A DNA stretch of 32,989 bases from CAKOTZ01 sp964489885 (GCA_964489885.1 CAZAZX010000013.1:1-32989), one strand, 5' to 3'. Numbered from the stretch's first letter, positions 22,998 to 32,350 are shown. The notes: generated by a model from the letters alone, not told the origin. Made by a program: numbers and translations.

Positions 22998-23729
22998 ATG
23001 AATAAAAAAGATGACAAAAGCCTTCATAACAAGAACTTTTTCGAAGCATGGAAAAATGCTACAAATGGAATAATATATGGAACAACAACACAAGCAAATG
23101 TTAGAAAACAATTGATTATAATTGCGGTTATAATGCTCGTAAGTTTATTTTTTGACTTGTCAAAAGTAGAATTCATTTGTCTTATATTTGCTTGCGTATT
23201 AATAATATTTGCAGAAATGGTAAATACGGCAATAGAAACTGTTGTTGACTTATATATAGATGTATATCATCCAAAGGCCAAAATTGCAAAAGATGTTGCA
23301 GCAGGAGCTGTTGTAATAACAGCGATAAATGCGGTTATAATTGCATATTTTATTTTCTTTGATAAAATTGGAGCTGAAGGGACAAACATACTACAAACTG
23401 TTATACATTCACCATCATATCTATCATTTGTTGCTGTTGCCTTAGTGATTATTGTAACTATTGCATTAAAGGCTGCAAAAATTAATGGGAAAAGTTTAAA
23501 AAAACAATTGGTAGTAAGTGGACAATCAATGCTTGCATTTGCTGCAGTAACAGCAATTTGGATAAATACTGAAAATATAGTAGTTGTTGCACTTGCATTA
23601 ATTATGGCTTTGATAATTTCTTTAAATAGATTAGAGTTTAACCAAAGAACAAAATTAGAAGTAATACTTGGGGCAATAATGGGAATTTTGATTACTATTT
23701 TAGTATATGGGCTTACAATATTAGGATAA
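22998..23729 (+). CDS. dgkA: DgkA-type lipid kinase fused to a degenerate PAP2-like membrane domain
   Basis: Residues 10-122 are a DgkA-type undecaprenol/diacylglycerol kinase: three helices with EMVNTAIETVVDL and HPKAKIAKDVAAGAVVI containing the active-site Glu residues. Residues 130-243 add further helices resembling the end of a PAP2 phosphatase: SGQSMLAFAAVTAIW stands where PSGHSxxAFA is expected, and NRLEFNQRTKLEVILGAIMG where SRVYxGxHxxxDVxxG is expected. Both catalytic histidines are replaced (Gln176, and Arg at about 217). The C-terminal half is thus probably inactive as a phosphatase. The kinase would recycle undecaprenol for cell-wall synthesis. It sits between ybeY and the DUF3048 gene, as in many Firmicutes. 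Confidence 0.88.
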   Translation: MNKKDDKSLHNKNFFEAWKNATNGIIYGTTTQANVRKQLIIIAVIMLVSLFFDLSKVEFICLIFACVLIIFAEMVNTAIETVVDLYIDVYHPKAKIAKDVAAGAVVITAINAVIIAYFIFFDKIGAEGTNILQTVIHSPSYLSFVAVALVIIVTIALKAAKINGKSLKKQLVVSGQSMLAFAAVTAIWINTENIVVVALALIMALIISLNRLEFNQRTKLEVILGAIMGILITILVYGLTILG

Positions 23730-23762
23730 ATTATATGTTTTAATAGAAAGGAAAAAATATAT

Positions 23763-24839
23763 ATGGCAGAGAAAAAAACAAAAGAAATGAATCAAAAAAA
23801 TAAGGTAAAAATTATAATTGTTGTAACATTTATTATAATAATACTTGCTTTTGGAAGCATTTTAGCATATAAAATAATGAATAACAAAAAGCAATCTGAT
23901 GATAATTATCCAAAAAATAATTCAATTGATAATACCATAGTAGTACCACTAGAAGAAGAAAAAATAAAGATATATTCTGGAAATGATAGACCTATTGCAG
24001 TTATGATAGACAATCACAAAGGTGCACAACCACAAGGTGGATTAAATGATGCTTATCTAGTATATGAAATAATTGCAGAGGGTGGAGAAAGCAGATTAAT
24101 GGCTTTATTTAAAGGAGCAAATGTTGAAAAAATTGGCCCTGTTAGAAGTTCTAGACATTATTACTTAGATTATGCATTAGAAAATGATGCAATATATGTA
24201 CATTATGGATGGAGTCCACAAGCTCAGGCAGATATTTCAGAATTAAAAGTACAAAACATAAATGGTATAACCGAAAGTAGTAAAAGTTTTTGGAGAACAA
24301 AAGATAAGAATGAACCACATAATGTAGCTACAAGTACAAAAAATATTTTAGAAATTGCAAAAAATAAAGGTTATAGCTTAACATCTGATGAAAAAAGTTT
24401 GTTAAATTATTCAAGCAAAGAAATAGAAATTGAAGGCGGACAAAGTGCTGTTCAAGTTGATATTCCATATTCAGATTTTAATACAGCATCATATACATAT
24501 AATGAGAGCACAAAAATGTATACTAGATATTCTAAAGGAAAGAAACAAGTTGATTGGTCAACAGGAGAAGATGTAACAACTAAAAACATTATAATAACAT
24601 TTGCAGAAAATTATGCTTTGAATGATGTCGAAAAGAAAGATAGACAAACTATAAAAAATATTGGTACTCTTAAGGGATACTATATTACAAATGGAAAAGC
24701 GATGTCTATAACTTGTACAAAAAATAGTAGAACAGCAAAAACGGAATATAAAGATTTAAATGGAAACCAGATTCAGGTTAATGATGGCAGGACATTTATA
24801 CAAATTTGTCCTATAAATTCAAAAGTGGTAATTCAGTAA
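23763..24839 (+). CDS. DUF3048 (YerB-like) exported protein
   Basis: 358 residues with an N-terminal membrane anchor at about 17-37 (no lipobox Cys). The two DUF3048 regions follow: RPIAVMIDNHKGAQPQGGLN, AYLVYEIIAEGGESRLMALF, GPVRSSRHYY, and a C-terminal half with GRTFIQICP. The domain is common in Firmicutes surface proteins; in B. subtilis YerB is linked to cell-wall and DNA-processing loci without a defined activity. It follows dgkA and precedes era by 12 nt. Confidence 0.88.
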   Translation: MAEKKTKEMNQKNKVKIIIVVTFIIIILAFGSILAYKIMNNKKQSDDNYPKNNSIDNTIVVPLEEEKIKIYSGNDRPIAVMIDNHKGAQPQGGLNDAYLVYEIIAEGGESRLMALFKGANVEKIGPVRSSRHYYLDYALENDAIYVHYGWSPQAQADISELKVQNINGITESSKSFWRTKDKNEPHNVATSTKNILEIAKNKGYSLTSDEKSLLNYSSKEIEIEGGQSAVQVDIPYSDFNTASYTYNESTKMYTRYSKGKKQVDWSTGEDVTTKNIIITFAENYALNDVEKKDRQTIKNIGTLKGYYITNGKAMSITCTKNSRTAKTEYKDLNGNQIQVNDGRTFIQICPINSKVVIQ

Positions 24840-24851
24840 AGGAAAAGTTAA

Positions 24852-25745
24852 ATGGAAAATTTTAAGTCAGGTTTTGTTTCATTAATAGGAGAAACAAATG
24901 TAGGAAAATCAACTTTATTAAATGCTATATTAGGCGAAAATGTTGCAATAACAACTGCAAGACCGCAAACAACAAGAAGAGCAATTAAGGGAATAGTAAA
25001 TAGAGAAAATTCTCAAATAATTTTTATAGATACACCAGGAATACATAGAGCAAAAAATAAACTTGGAAAAGCAATGCTTCAAACTGCATACGATACAACA
25101 GCAGATGCAGATGTTGTTTTGTTTTTAATTAGCGCGGAAAATGAAGAAATTGGAGATGCTGAATCTAAAATAATTGAAAAAATAAAAGAAAAAAACAAAA
25201 AAGTAATCTTAGTAATAAATAAAATAGATTGCATAAAAAAAGAAAGATTATTAAAAATAATTGAAAAATATAAAAACGTCTATAACTTTTCTGCAATAGT
25301 ACCAATTTCAGCTTTACGCAAGGAAAAAATCGAAGCTTTGTTAAATGAAATAGAAGAACAATTGCCAATAGGACCTGCATATTATAGTACAGATGAATAT
25401 ACAGATCAAACAGAAAGACAACTAGTAGAAGAAATTGTTAGAGAAAAATGTCTAAAGCTTTTAAAATATGAAATACCACATGGTATATATGTGAAAGTCA
25501 ATAAAATGAAATTAAGAAAGACAAAAAAAGATGAGGAAATTTATGATATAGATATTACAATATATTGCACTAGAGAATCACATAAGGGAATAATAATTGG
25601 AAAAGACGGAGAAATGTTAAAGAAAATAGGGCAATATTCAAGGCAGAAGATAGAAGCTATATTAGGACTAAAAGTGAATATGCGAATGTGGGTTAAAGTA
25701 GATCAAAATTGGCAAGATAAAGATAATGTTATAAAAAACCTTTAA
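24852..25745 (+). CDS. era: GTPase Era
   Basis: 297 residues, the usual length. G1 is GETNVGKST (13-21; most Era proteins have GRPNVGKST), G3 is DTPGIH and G4 is NKID. A C-terminal KH domain carries GKDGEMLKKIGQYSRQKIE. Era binds the 3' end of 16S rRNA and helps 30S assembly, in keeping with ybeY nearby. AGGAAAAG precedes the ATG. Confidence 0.96.
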   Translation: MENFKSGFVSLIGETNVGKSTLLNAILGENVAITTARPQTTRRAIKGIVNRENSQIIFIDTPGIHRAKNKLGKAMLQTAYDTTADADVVLFLISAENEEIGDAESKIIEKIKEKNKKVILVINKIDCIKKERLLKIIEKYKNVYNFSAIVPISALRKEKIEALLNEIEEQLPIGPAYYSTDEYTDQTERQLVEEIVREKCLKLLKYEIPHGIYVKVNKMKLRKTKKDEEIYDIDITIYCTRESHKGIIIGKDGEMLKKIGQYSRQKIEAILGLKVNMRMWVKVDQNWQDKDNVIKNL

Positions 25746-25820
25746 AATTTTGAATTTATATAAAAAAAATGTGCACAATAGTTATATGAGAATATTGCTT
25801 CTAATTTAGGAGATGATGGT

Positions 25821-25988
25821 ATGATAAAACAAATGGCATGGAACACTTTCAAAAATACTGGAAATATTGACACTTTTTTGGAATTTGTACAAGTGAAAAA
25901 TATTGAAGATAAAATAAATAATAATTTAATGAATGGTGAAGTTGATGGGAACAATCAAGACAAAAGGGATTATAATTTCAGAAAATAA
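25821..25988 (+). CDS. yqzL: YqzL-like small protein overlapping recO
   Basis: The 55-residue frame opens MIKQMAWNTFKNTGNIDTFL, matching the short YqzL protein (MxxxxWxxFxxTGNIxAYL) found between era and recO in Firmicutes. AGGAG at 25808-25812 is well placed. Known YqzL proteins are about 45 residues; this one runs longer because its frame continues 44 bp into recO in another frame. Its function is unknown. Confidence 0.75.
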   Translation: MIKQMAWNTFKNTGNIDTFLEFVQVKNIEDKINNNLMNGEVDGNNQDKRDYNFRK

Positions 25989-26670
25989 TTTAAACGACTT
26001 TGATAAAATGCTTATAATATTAACACCAGGAATGGGAAAAATTAGCTGTGTTGCAAAGGGGGCTAGAAGACCTAGAAGCCTTCTTCTTGGTGGAACACAG
26101 CTTTTATGTTTTGCAGATTATGTTTTATATAAGGGGGCAAATTTATATAGAATGAATTCATGTGATACTATAGAAGTTTTTTATCCTATTAGAACTGATA
26201 TTGAAAAACTCGAATATGCATCATATATTACTAAAATTGTAAGAGATGTTACAGAAGAAAATCAAAACAGTTATAGAGTTTTGCAATTGTTTTTAAACAC
26301 ATTATATGTAATTTCTGAAAAAGACTTAGATTTAAATTTTGTTGTTTCAATATTTAAAATTAGATTATTATCAATTTTGGGTTTTGAACCAAATATAAAA
26401 AAATGTGCAAATTGCGAAGAAAAAAATTGCGAATTTACACATTTTAGCATTAAAGATAATGGATTTATTTGTGAAAGCTGTGCAAGGCAAGATACAAGTT
26501 CTATTACAATGAGTAAAAATACTAAGAGTGCAATTGAATACATAATAGGTAGTGATATAAAGAAAATTTTTTCATTTGATATCCCTGAAAAAGATAAAAA
26601 AGAACTACAATTAATCTCAAAAATATATTTAAATGAAAAATTAGAAAAGGAATATAAATTTGAATTTTGA
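25945..26670 (+). CDS. recO: DNA repair protein RecO
   Basis: 241 residues with the OB-fold start GTIKTKGIIISENNLNDFDK, the GARRPRS basic loop, and a zinc knuckle CANCEEKNC...CESC. RecO loads RecA at SSB-coated gaps with RecR. ATG 25945 is chosen by the family start (MGTIKTKGIII) and GGTGA upstream; ATG 25933 is an alternative. It is the last gene of the era cluster; no strong terminator is seen before the IS remnant. Confidence 0.93.
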   Translation: MGTIKTKGIIISENNLNDFDKMLIILTPGMGKISCVAKGARRPRSLLLGGTQLLCFADYVLYKGANLYRMNSCDTIEVFYPIRTDIEKLEYASYITKIVRDVTEENQNSYRVLQLFLNTLYVISEKDLDLNFVVSIFKIRLLSILGFEPNIKKCANCEEKNCEFTHFSIKDNGFICESCARQDTSSITMSKNTKSAIEYIIGSDIKKIFSFDIPEKDKKELQLISKIYLNEKLEKEYKFEF

Positions 26671-26861
26671 AAAAAATATATAAAAAAGCTTGGATTTTAA
26701 ATAAAAATAAGAAATGATAAATTTGGTAAATTGTAAAAGTAAATTCTATTTGGAAAAAGTAATTTCTAGTTACCAATTAAATGCTATTTAACAGCATAAA
26801 ATTAGTATCTAGATGTTGCTTTTTTCTGATTTTTAGCGTAAAATGAAAATATAATCAAGAA

Positions 26862-26990
26862 AAAAGGACGACTTTAAGCGAGTGAATTCAAATTAATTTT
26901 TTTTCGTGTAAGATTAATTTCTATTCACTTGGTTCTGTGTCGCAACAGCGACTATATTAAGTTAGCACAGGTGTTTCTTGTTAGTGATTT
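26862..26990. other. Hairpin-rich non-coding stretch inside the IS30 remnant
   Basis: AGTGAATTCAAATTAAT (26881-26897) pairs with 26913-26929 at 15 of 17 positions. GTCGC-AACA-GCGAC (26939-26952) lies inside an outer CTGTG/CACAG pair (26935-26939, 26966-26970). A TATAAT sits at 26850-26855. It may be the 3' region of the IS or an unrelated structured RNA. No reading frame fits. Confidence 0.4.
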
Positions 26991-27198
26991 TATTTGATTT
27001 TTAAAAGATAAGGCTGTAATGTAACCTTATCTTTTTCTATCTTTTGAATATTTAATTTCTTTAGTACATTATCCCCATAAAAACATGTAAAAACATCATA
27101 AGGCGTTCTGCCACCTAAATTAGCTCTGGGAACAGAATTTATGTGTAAAAACATTAAATTTAAATCATCTTGAGTTAGGTTATCTAGTTTTCTTTTAT
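26990..27198 (-). pseudogene. IS30-family transposase, C-terminal fragment
   Basis: The - strand frame reads KLDNLTQDDLNLMFLHINSV, PRANLGGRTPYDVFTCFYGD and ends LQPYLLKIK. The stretch NxxPRxxLGGxTPYDVF is the typical C-terminal end of IS30-type transposases. Upstream sequence is the IS promoter region, not coding, so about four fifths of the gene is deleted. Confidence 0.8.
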
Positions 27199-27307
27199 AA
27201 AGGTAATTATATCATTTTTTGAGAAAAAGTTTATTTTAGTTTAACACTTATGTTAATGTAAAGGTTAAATATATTAATTAGTATTTAAAGTTTATTTTAC
27301 TTTTACA
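27199..27307. repeat. 109-bp repeat, left copy
   Basis: Almost identical to 32151-32260 in the same orientation: one inserted T and two substitutions. The two copies bracket the PL11 gene and transposase fragments, so recombination between them would delete about 5 kb. Confidence 0.85.
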
Positions 27308-27348
27308 TTTCACTACACATACCGCTAAATGTAATAATTCGCAAAAAA

Positions 27349-27377
27349 TTGCAAAAAAACACATAATATGCTATAAT
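27349..27377 (+). promoter_or_regulatory. Promoter of the PL11 lyase gene
   Basis: TTGCAA (27349-27354) and TATAAT (27372-27377) are 17 bp apart, 39 nt upstream of the start codon. Confidence 0.75.
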
Positions 27378-27415
27378 ATACTATGGGATAAATCAATAAA
27401 AAAGAAGGGATAATT

Positions 27416-30400
27416 ATGAAAAAAATTAAGAAATTTTATATTAGTTTTCTTATACTTATAATAATACTTCAAACCATAGGAACAATTCCAGTAATAGCAA
27501 TAGATAATAAAGAAGAAACAGCAAAAGAATCAAATTATACACAAATGGAACATTTAGATAGAGGCTTAGTTGCAGTTAATGGAAATTGGGGAAATACATA
27601 TCTTTCTTGGCGTCTATTAGGAAATGAAAGCATAGAAAATCAAGCATTTGACATTTACCGTAATGGAGAACTTATTCACACAACAGGTCCACACGATGCT
27701 ACACAATGGAACGACTATGATAATCCTCCACTTGATGCATATTATCAAGTAGTACCTGCGGGAGAAAGTGTTGAAGGAGCCAAAAAAGTTAAAACTTTAA
27801 ATACCACTCTTGGAGGGACAGCATTTCTTGATATAAAATTTGATATGCCAGAAGATGATATTCAACAAACAAGTAAAAGAACTCCACGAAAAGATTCAGA
27901 AGGTAATATCATATATAGAGAAGTAAAGGACCCAGATACTGGCGAAACAACAAAAATAGAAGAAACTGACCCAGCTCGTGATGAAAATGGTGATGTTATA
28001 TTAACAGATAGATTAGATGAAAATGGTAATCCTATACACTTTAAATATGGTGTTGATGATATAACCCCAGGTGATTTAGATGGTGATGGAATTGCAGAAA
28101 TGTTTATGAAAACTGCACCTGGAACAAAAGATGGTAAAGGAGAATATGTTTCAAAAGTAGGAAAAGGATACTATAGAATAGAATCAAATGGTAATAACAC
28201 AACCGAAGAAAATGAATTGTTTCTTGTAAAGGATATAGACAATTCACGTTATTATGGTGATCCAGATTTTGGTTGTTGGTCAGGACCAGAGTTATTAACT
28301 GTATTTAATGGTAAAACTGGCGAAGCTATGCAAACAATTGGATATGAAGCGGATTGGAATTCTCCTCCAAAATAGCAACCAAATACAAGACAAGGAGGCT
28401 TGCCACGTTGGGGAGATTATGTTGGAAACCGTAGTGAAAGATTTTTAGCAACAGTTGCATATCTTGATGGTGTACATCCATCAGCTGTAATGACAAGAGG
28501 ACTTTACAGTTATGTTTACCTTACAGCTTATGATTGGGATGGTGAAAATATTTCTCAAAGATGGCTAAGTGAACACAACTGGGGTGGAGTTGATAAAGAT
28601 GGAAATGAATATAGTGATTCTTTTGAAATGGATAAGAATTATGGTGAAGACAGCACTATCCCTATTGTAAAAGCAAATAACGTAGTTTGGTATGGAAATG
28701 ATCTTTACAATAGAACAACTAGACCATATAAAACTGGTAAAGTAACAGCATATGATCAAGGTAACCATTCTCTTTCAGCAGCTGATATGGATAATGATGG
28801 AAAGCAAGAAATTGTATATGGTGGAGCAGTTATAGATGATGATGGACTTTGTTTATTTTCTACTGAAAGAGGACACGGAGATGCACATCACGTATCAGAT
28901 TATAATAATGATGGAATAATAGAAAAATTTTCTGTTCATGAACAAGGACCTGGAGTTGATTTAGTGCAATATGATCCTTCTGCACCAAAAAAATTCAAAG
29001 ATATCTATTGGAGCGGCTGGGCTGGTTGGGACATTGGAAGAGGTATGGCTGGAAATCTTGATGATGACTTTGCTTATAAATACAAAATTCCAGCAGTATT
29101 TTACTCAATCATGAATGGTTCTCTTTATAGCACAGCAGATGGGAAAGAACTTGACGGAGGAGGTAGAGCATTAGCACCTAATTCTAATAATGTTGCTTTT
29201 ATGGACTTTACGGTACTTTGGGATGGAGACTTAGGAACAGAACTTTTAGATGGTTTAAGTAGTGGTGCACCTGTTGTTGCTAATCACTATATAGGGCAAG
29301 AACCAGATGGAACATTTAGTTCAGGTACAGGACGTATTCTTTGGACAAAAAAATTAAATTTTTTACCAGATGTCGGAACAAATAACGGTACAAAACACGC
29401 CCCTTCAATGACAGCAGATATTTTAGGTGATTAGCGTGAAGAAATGTTATTTAGACTTAACGATTTAGACGGAAATGGCTATTGTGATGGAATAAGAATG
29501 TATATGACCTGTGACCACACAGAATATCGTTTGCCAACTTTAATGCATGATGCTCAATATCGCTGCCAAGTATCAAGTGAAAATGTAGGATATAACCAAC
29601 CACCTCATACAAGCTATTATATCGGAAGTTTAGCTTTGGCTAAAGATGATAATGGAGAACTTTTAAATTATTTAGACCCAAAAACTGGATTTACAAATGT
29701 TCATACAGAATGTTTTGGAGGAACAGCAACTTGTACAAAAAAAGCAGTATGTAAAGTATGTGGTAAAGAATATGGAGAATTAAATAAAGATAATCATAGT
29801 TTAACAACAACACATAAAATAAATGAAAAGACAGCAACTTGTAAAGAAGAAGGCTATACAGGAGATATATTATATGATTGTTGCAATGCAGAAAAAGAAA
29901 AAGGTAAAGTAATTGCAAAACTGGAACATAAATATGATGAAGGAAAAATAACAAAACAAGCAACTTATGAACAAGAAGGAGAAAAAACATATACTTGTAA
30001 GGTATGTAATGAAACTAAAATAGAGAAAATACCTAAGTTAGTAAAAGAAGAACATACAAAACATACTGGAGGAACAGCAACTTGTACCAAAAAAGCAGTA
30101 TGTGAAGTATGTGGCAAAGAATATGGAGAATTAGATAAAAATAATCATAGCTTAACAACAACACATAAAATAAATGAAAAGACAGCAACTTGTAAAGAAG
30201 AAGGCTATACAGGAGATATATTATATGATTGTTGCAATGCAGAAAAAGAAAAAGGTAAAGTAATTGCAAAACTGGAACATAAATATGATGAAGGAAAAAT
30301 AACAAAACAAGCAACTTATGAACAAGAAGGAGAAAAAACATATACTTGTAAGGTATGTAATGAAACTAAAATAGAGAAAATACCTAAGTTAGTAAAAGAA

Positions 30401-31021
30401 GAACATACAAAACATACTGGAGGAACAGCAACTTGTACCAAAAAAGCAGTATGTGAAGTATGTGGCAAAGAATATGGAGAATTAGATAAAAATAATCATA
30501 GCTTAACAACAACACATAAAATAAATGAAAAGACAGCAACTTGTAAAGAAGAAGGCTATACAGGAGATATATTATATGATTGTTGTAATGCAGAAAAAGA
30601 AAAAGGCACAGTAATTGCAAAACTAGAACATAAATTTAATGATGGAATTATAACAAAAGAAGCAACATATGAACAAGAGGGAGAAAAAACATATTCTTGC
30701 AAAGTATGTGGTGAAACTAAAACTGAAAAAATACCTAAATTAAATAAACAACAAAATGATAATAATGATAATGACAACAATAATAACAATGATAACAATG
30801 CTGATGATAATAAAATAAATGTTGATGAAAAACCAAATATTGAAGATAAAAAGCAAGATAATAATACAAATAAAAATGAGCAACAAAACTCTGATGATAA
30901 TACGGTTGTTTCAGACAAACTACCACAAACAGGGGAAAAATCAAAATTAGGAATATGGATAGCAATATTTTTACTAATAATATTCGGAGCATATAGTAAA
31001 ATGAAGTTAAAAAAGAAATAA
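27416..31021 (+). pseudogene. Surface-anchored PL11 rhamnogalacturonan lyase with two in-frame TAG codons
   Basis: One frame of 1202 codons encodes a signal peptide (about 1-29), a PL11 (YesW-like) lyase domain (LDRGLVAVNGNWGNTYLSWR; ITPGDLDGDGIAEMFMK; RWGDYVGNRSERFLATVAYL; GWDIGRGMAGNLDDDF; YNQPPHTSYYIG), three 117-residue repeats with CxxCG knots, an Asn/Asp-rich wall spanner, and LPQTG plus a membrane helix and basic tail for sortase. The frame is broken only by TAG at codon 320 (28373-28375) and codon 673 (29432-29434). The second lies in ILGD-stop-REEM, where the family has GDWREE, so TGG became TAG. No frameshift is present. The enzyme would cut rhamnogalacturonan I of pectin at the cell surface. 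Without readthrough only the first 319 residues are made, so it is called a pseudogene. GAAGGGA precedes the start. Confidence 0.85.
29717..30769 (+). repeat. Three 351-bp tandem repeats in the PL11 gene
   Basis: Units start at 29717, 30068 and 30419, each 117 codons. Units 1 and 2 and most of unit 3 are nearly identical at DNA level; the end of unit 3 (from about 30600) has diverged. Each unit encodes GGTATCTKKAVCEVCGKEYG, then TATCKEEGYTGDILYDCC and EKTYTCKVCNETK. Such near-identity implies recent duplication or gene conversion. Confidence 0.95.
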
Positions 31022-31032
31022 AAAATATTTTT

Positions 31033-31065
31033 AAGATAGATAGTTTGAACTATCTATCTTTTATG
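31033..31065 (+). terminator. Terminator of the PL11 gene
   Basis: A 13-bp perfect stem (AAGATAGATAGTT with its complement) and a 2-nt centre is followed by TTATGTT. A second hairpin, GCCTTGAAG / CTTCAAGGC, follows near 31122-31156. Confidence 0.8.
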
Positions 31066-31188
31066 TTATAATCATAGCTACAACTCACCCTGAATTTGGT
31101 AGAAATAATTAGCAAAAAAGTGCCTTGAAGTTATTAATAGTAATGGCTTCAAGGCTTGATTCTTTTTCGAAAAAGCCTTGTGAAAATA

Positions 31189-31605
31189 TTACTTTTTTAC
31201 ATCACTTAAAAATTTTTTTATATCTTGCAAACGCATATATTTTTTTGAAAAATCAATATTTAATTCTTTTCCAATATCTTCTAATACTTCATCATAATAA
31301 TTAAATAGATAATAATTATTTTCAATATGGTAACAGTTGCAATTTGAAAAACTTTCAAGTATTCTTTCAACAGAATATTTTTTATTTAATTTATGTTGTA
31401 GTACTCTACATAAAACAAGTGCTAAATAACATGTAGGAAAGTGAGCTTCTATATGTTCTTTCGTAGAGACATATACTGGTCTACTATTAAGTTCACTTTT
31501 TGTAACCTTAAATGTTTCTTCTATTTTCCATAGTCCTCTATAAATATTTATTATTTCATCTGGTGTTTTTGTTCTTGATATATTAAAAGTGGACCAAAAA
31601 TTCAA
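31189..31605 (-). pseudogene. IS1634/IS4-type transposase, C-terminal fragment
   Basis: The frame holds TPDEIINIYRGLWKIEETFK, VTKSELNSRPVYVSTKEHIE and AHFPTCYLALVLCRVLQHKL, the well-conserved end of DDE transposases of the IS1634 type (YRxRWxIExxFK block with the last catalytic Glu). Everything before it is missing; the junction with the neighbouring IS30 fragment is the hairpin at 31585-31636. Confidence 0.8.
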
Positions 31606-31636
31606 TTAATTACAATTGAAAAATGGACCACTTTTT
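31585..31636. repeat. Imperfect inverted repeat at the junction of two transposase fragments
   Basis: AAAAGTGGACCAAAAATTC... and ...AATGGACCACTTTT face each other across about 6 bases, with 8 outer and 7 inner bases matching. It looks like two insertion-sequence ends placed back to back, perhaps what remains of a third element. Confidence 0.55.
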
Positions 31637-32121
31637 TACATAATATTCAAGTATCTGGTAAATAGATTGTCCTTTGTATAAGAGCGGTTTAATAATTGTC
31701 GCAATTTGCTTAAGCTCAGGATAATCAAGATTGACGCCAGTGCGTGAATCAACTAAGGAATATAAATATTGTTCATTTGCTTTGGACGCATAATAAAAAT
31801 ATTTATCCAATTTACAAGACTTCATAGAAGTGCAAGAATTGTAAGCCCCAATATTACGGTCACGGCGTTTACATGAAGGCTCTTGATATCGTTCACATTT
31901 TTTAACACATCTATGACATTCTTTTAAATGAATACAAATACTATCCATATTAAAAACATTTCGAGGCTTTAATTTTCGATGTTTATTAATTTCTTTAGCA
32001 ATTGTTACAGGGCTTCGATTAATTTTTTTACTATTTGAGATTTAGAAAGCCCTTCAATAATACCTAATTCAATATTTTTTCTTTCTTCTAAAGTAAGATG
32101 TTTAACACTTTTTTTATTCAT
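31637..32121 (-). pseudogene. IS30-family transposase, N-terminal fragment with a frameshift
   Basis: From ATG at 32121 the frame reads MNKKSVKHLTLEERKNIELG, IIEGLSKSQIVKK, the IS30-type N-terminal helix-turn-helix. A run of seven A (32023-32029 on the complement) then shifts the frame to a stop; with one more A it continues as INRSPVTIAKEINKHRKL and into KPRNVFNMDSICIHLKECHR and the Cys-rich segment. The gene is cut off at the IS1634-like fragment. Only the first 160 residues or so remain. Confidence 0.8.
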
Positions 32122-32150
32122 AAATACTCCATTTCTTCAGAAACACTTGC

Positions 32151-32260
32151 AAAGGTAATTATATCATTTTTTTGAGAAAAAGTTTATTTTAGTTTTACAC
32201 TTATGTTAATGTAAAGGTTAAATATATTAATTAATATTTAAAGTTTATTTTACTTTTACA
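32151..32260. repeat. 110-bp repeat, right copy
   Basis: Counterpart of 27199-27307. Here it lies directly upstream (on the - strand) of the IS30 transposase start, so it is the 5' untranslated end of that insertion sequence. Confidence 0.85.
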
Positions 32261-32301
32261 ATTTACTATGATAAAATTTTGAAAAATAATTAGAAAAAGG
32301 G

Positions 32302-32330
32302 TTGACAAACAAAGTATATTTTATTATAAT
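32302..32330 (+). promoter_or_regulatory. Consensus promoter of tRNA-Gly
   Basis: TTGACA (32302-32307) and TATAAT (32325-32330) match consensus with a 17-bp spacer, 20 nt before the tRNA. Confidence 0.9.
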
Positions 32331-32350
32331 AAATATCGTTGAAGCGATAT

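Larger units (their letters stand above)
26732..27307 (-). mobile_element. Internally deleted IS30-family element
   Basis: The left edge carries TGTAAAAGTAAA (26732-26743), and 26728-26743 is the exact reverse complement of 32249-32264 at the end of the other IS30-like fragment; the right edge ends TTTACTTTTACA. Inside are only the last part of an IS30-type transposase gene and, directly joined to it, the 109-bp 5' region that precedes the transposase start in the other copy (27199-27307, three differences from 32151-32260). The whole N-terminal and central part is deleted, so it cannot move by itself but keeps both ends. Confidence 0.65.

Noticed and set aside
29691..30918. Several 80-120-codon - strand frames across the PL11 repeats
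   Set aside because: They repeat with the same 351-bp period, are Leu/Tyr/His-rich shadows of the Lys/Glu-rich + strand repeats, and have no ribosome sites.
27416..31021. Genome-wide reassignment of TAG as an explanation for the two in-frame TAG codons
   Set aside because: The replication initiator, anti-sigma and DUF4956 genes all end at TAG with normal family lengths, so TAG is a working stop here.
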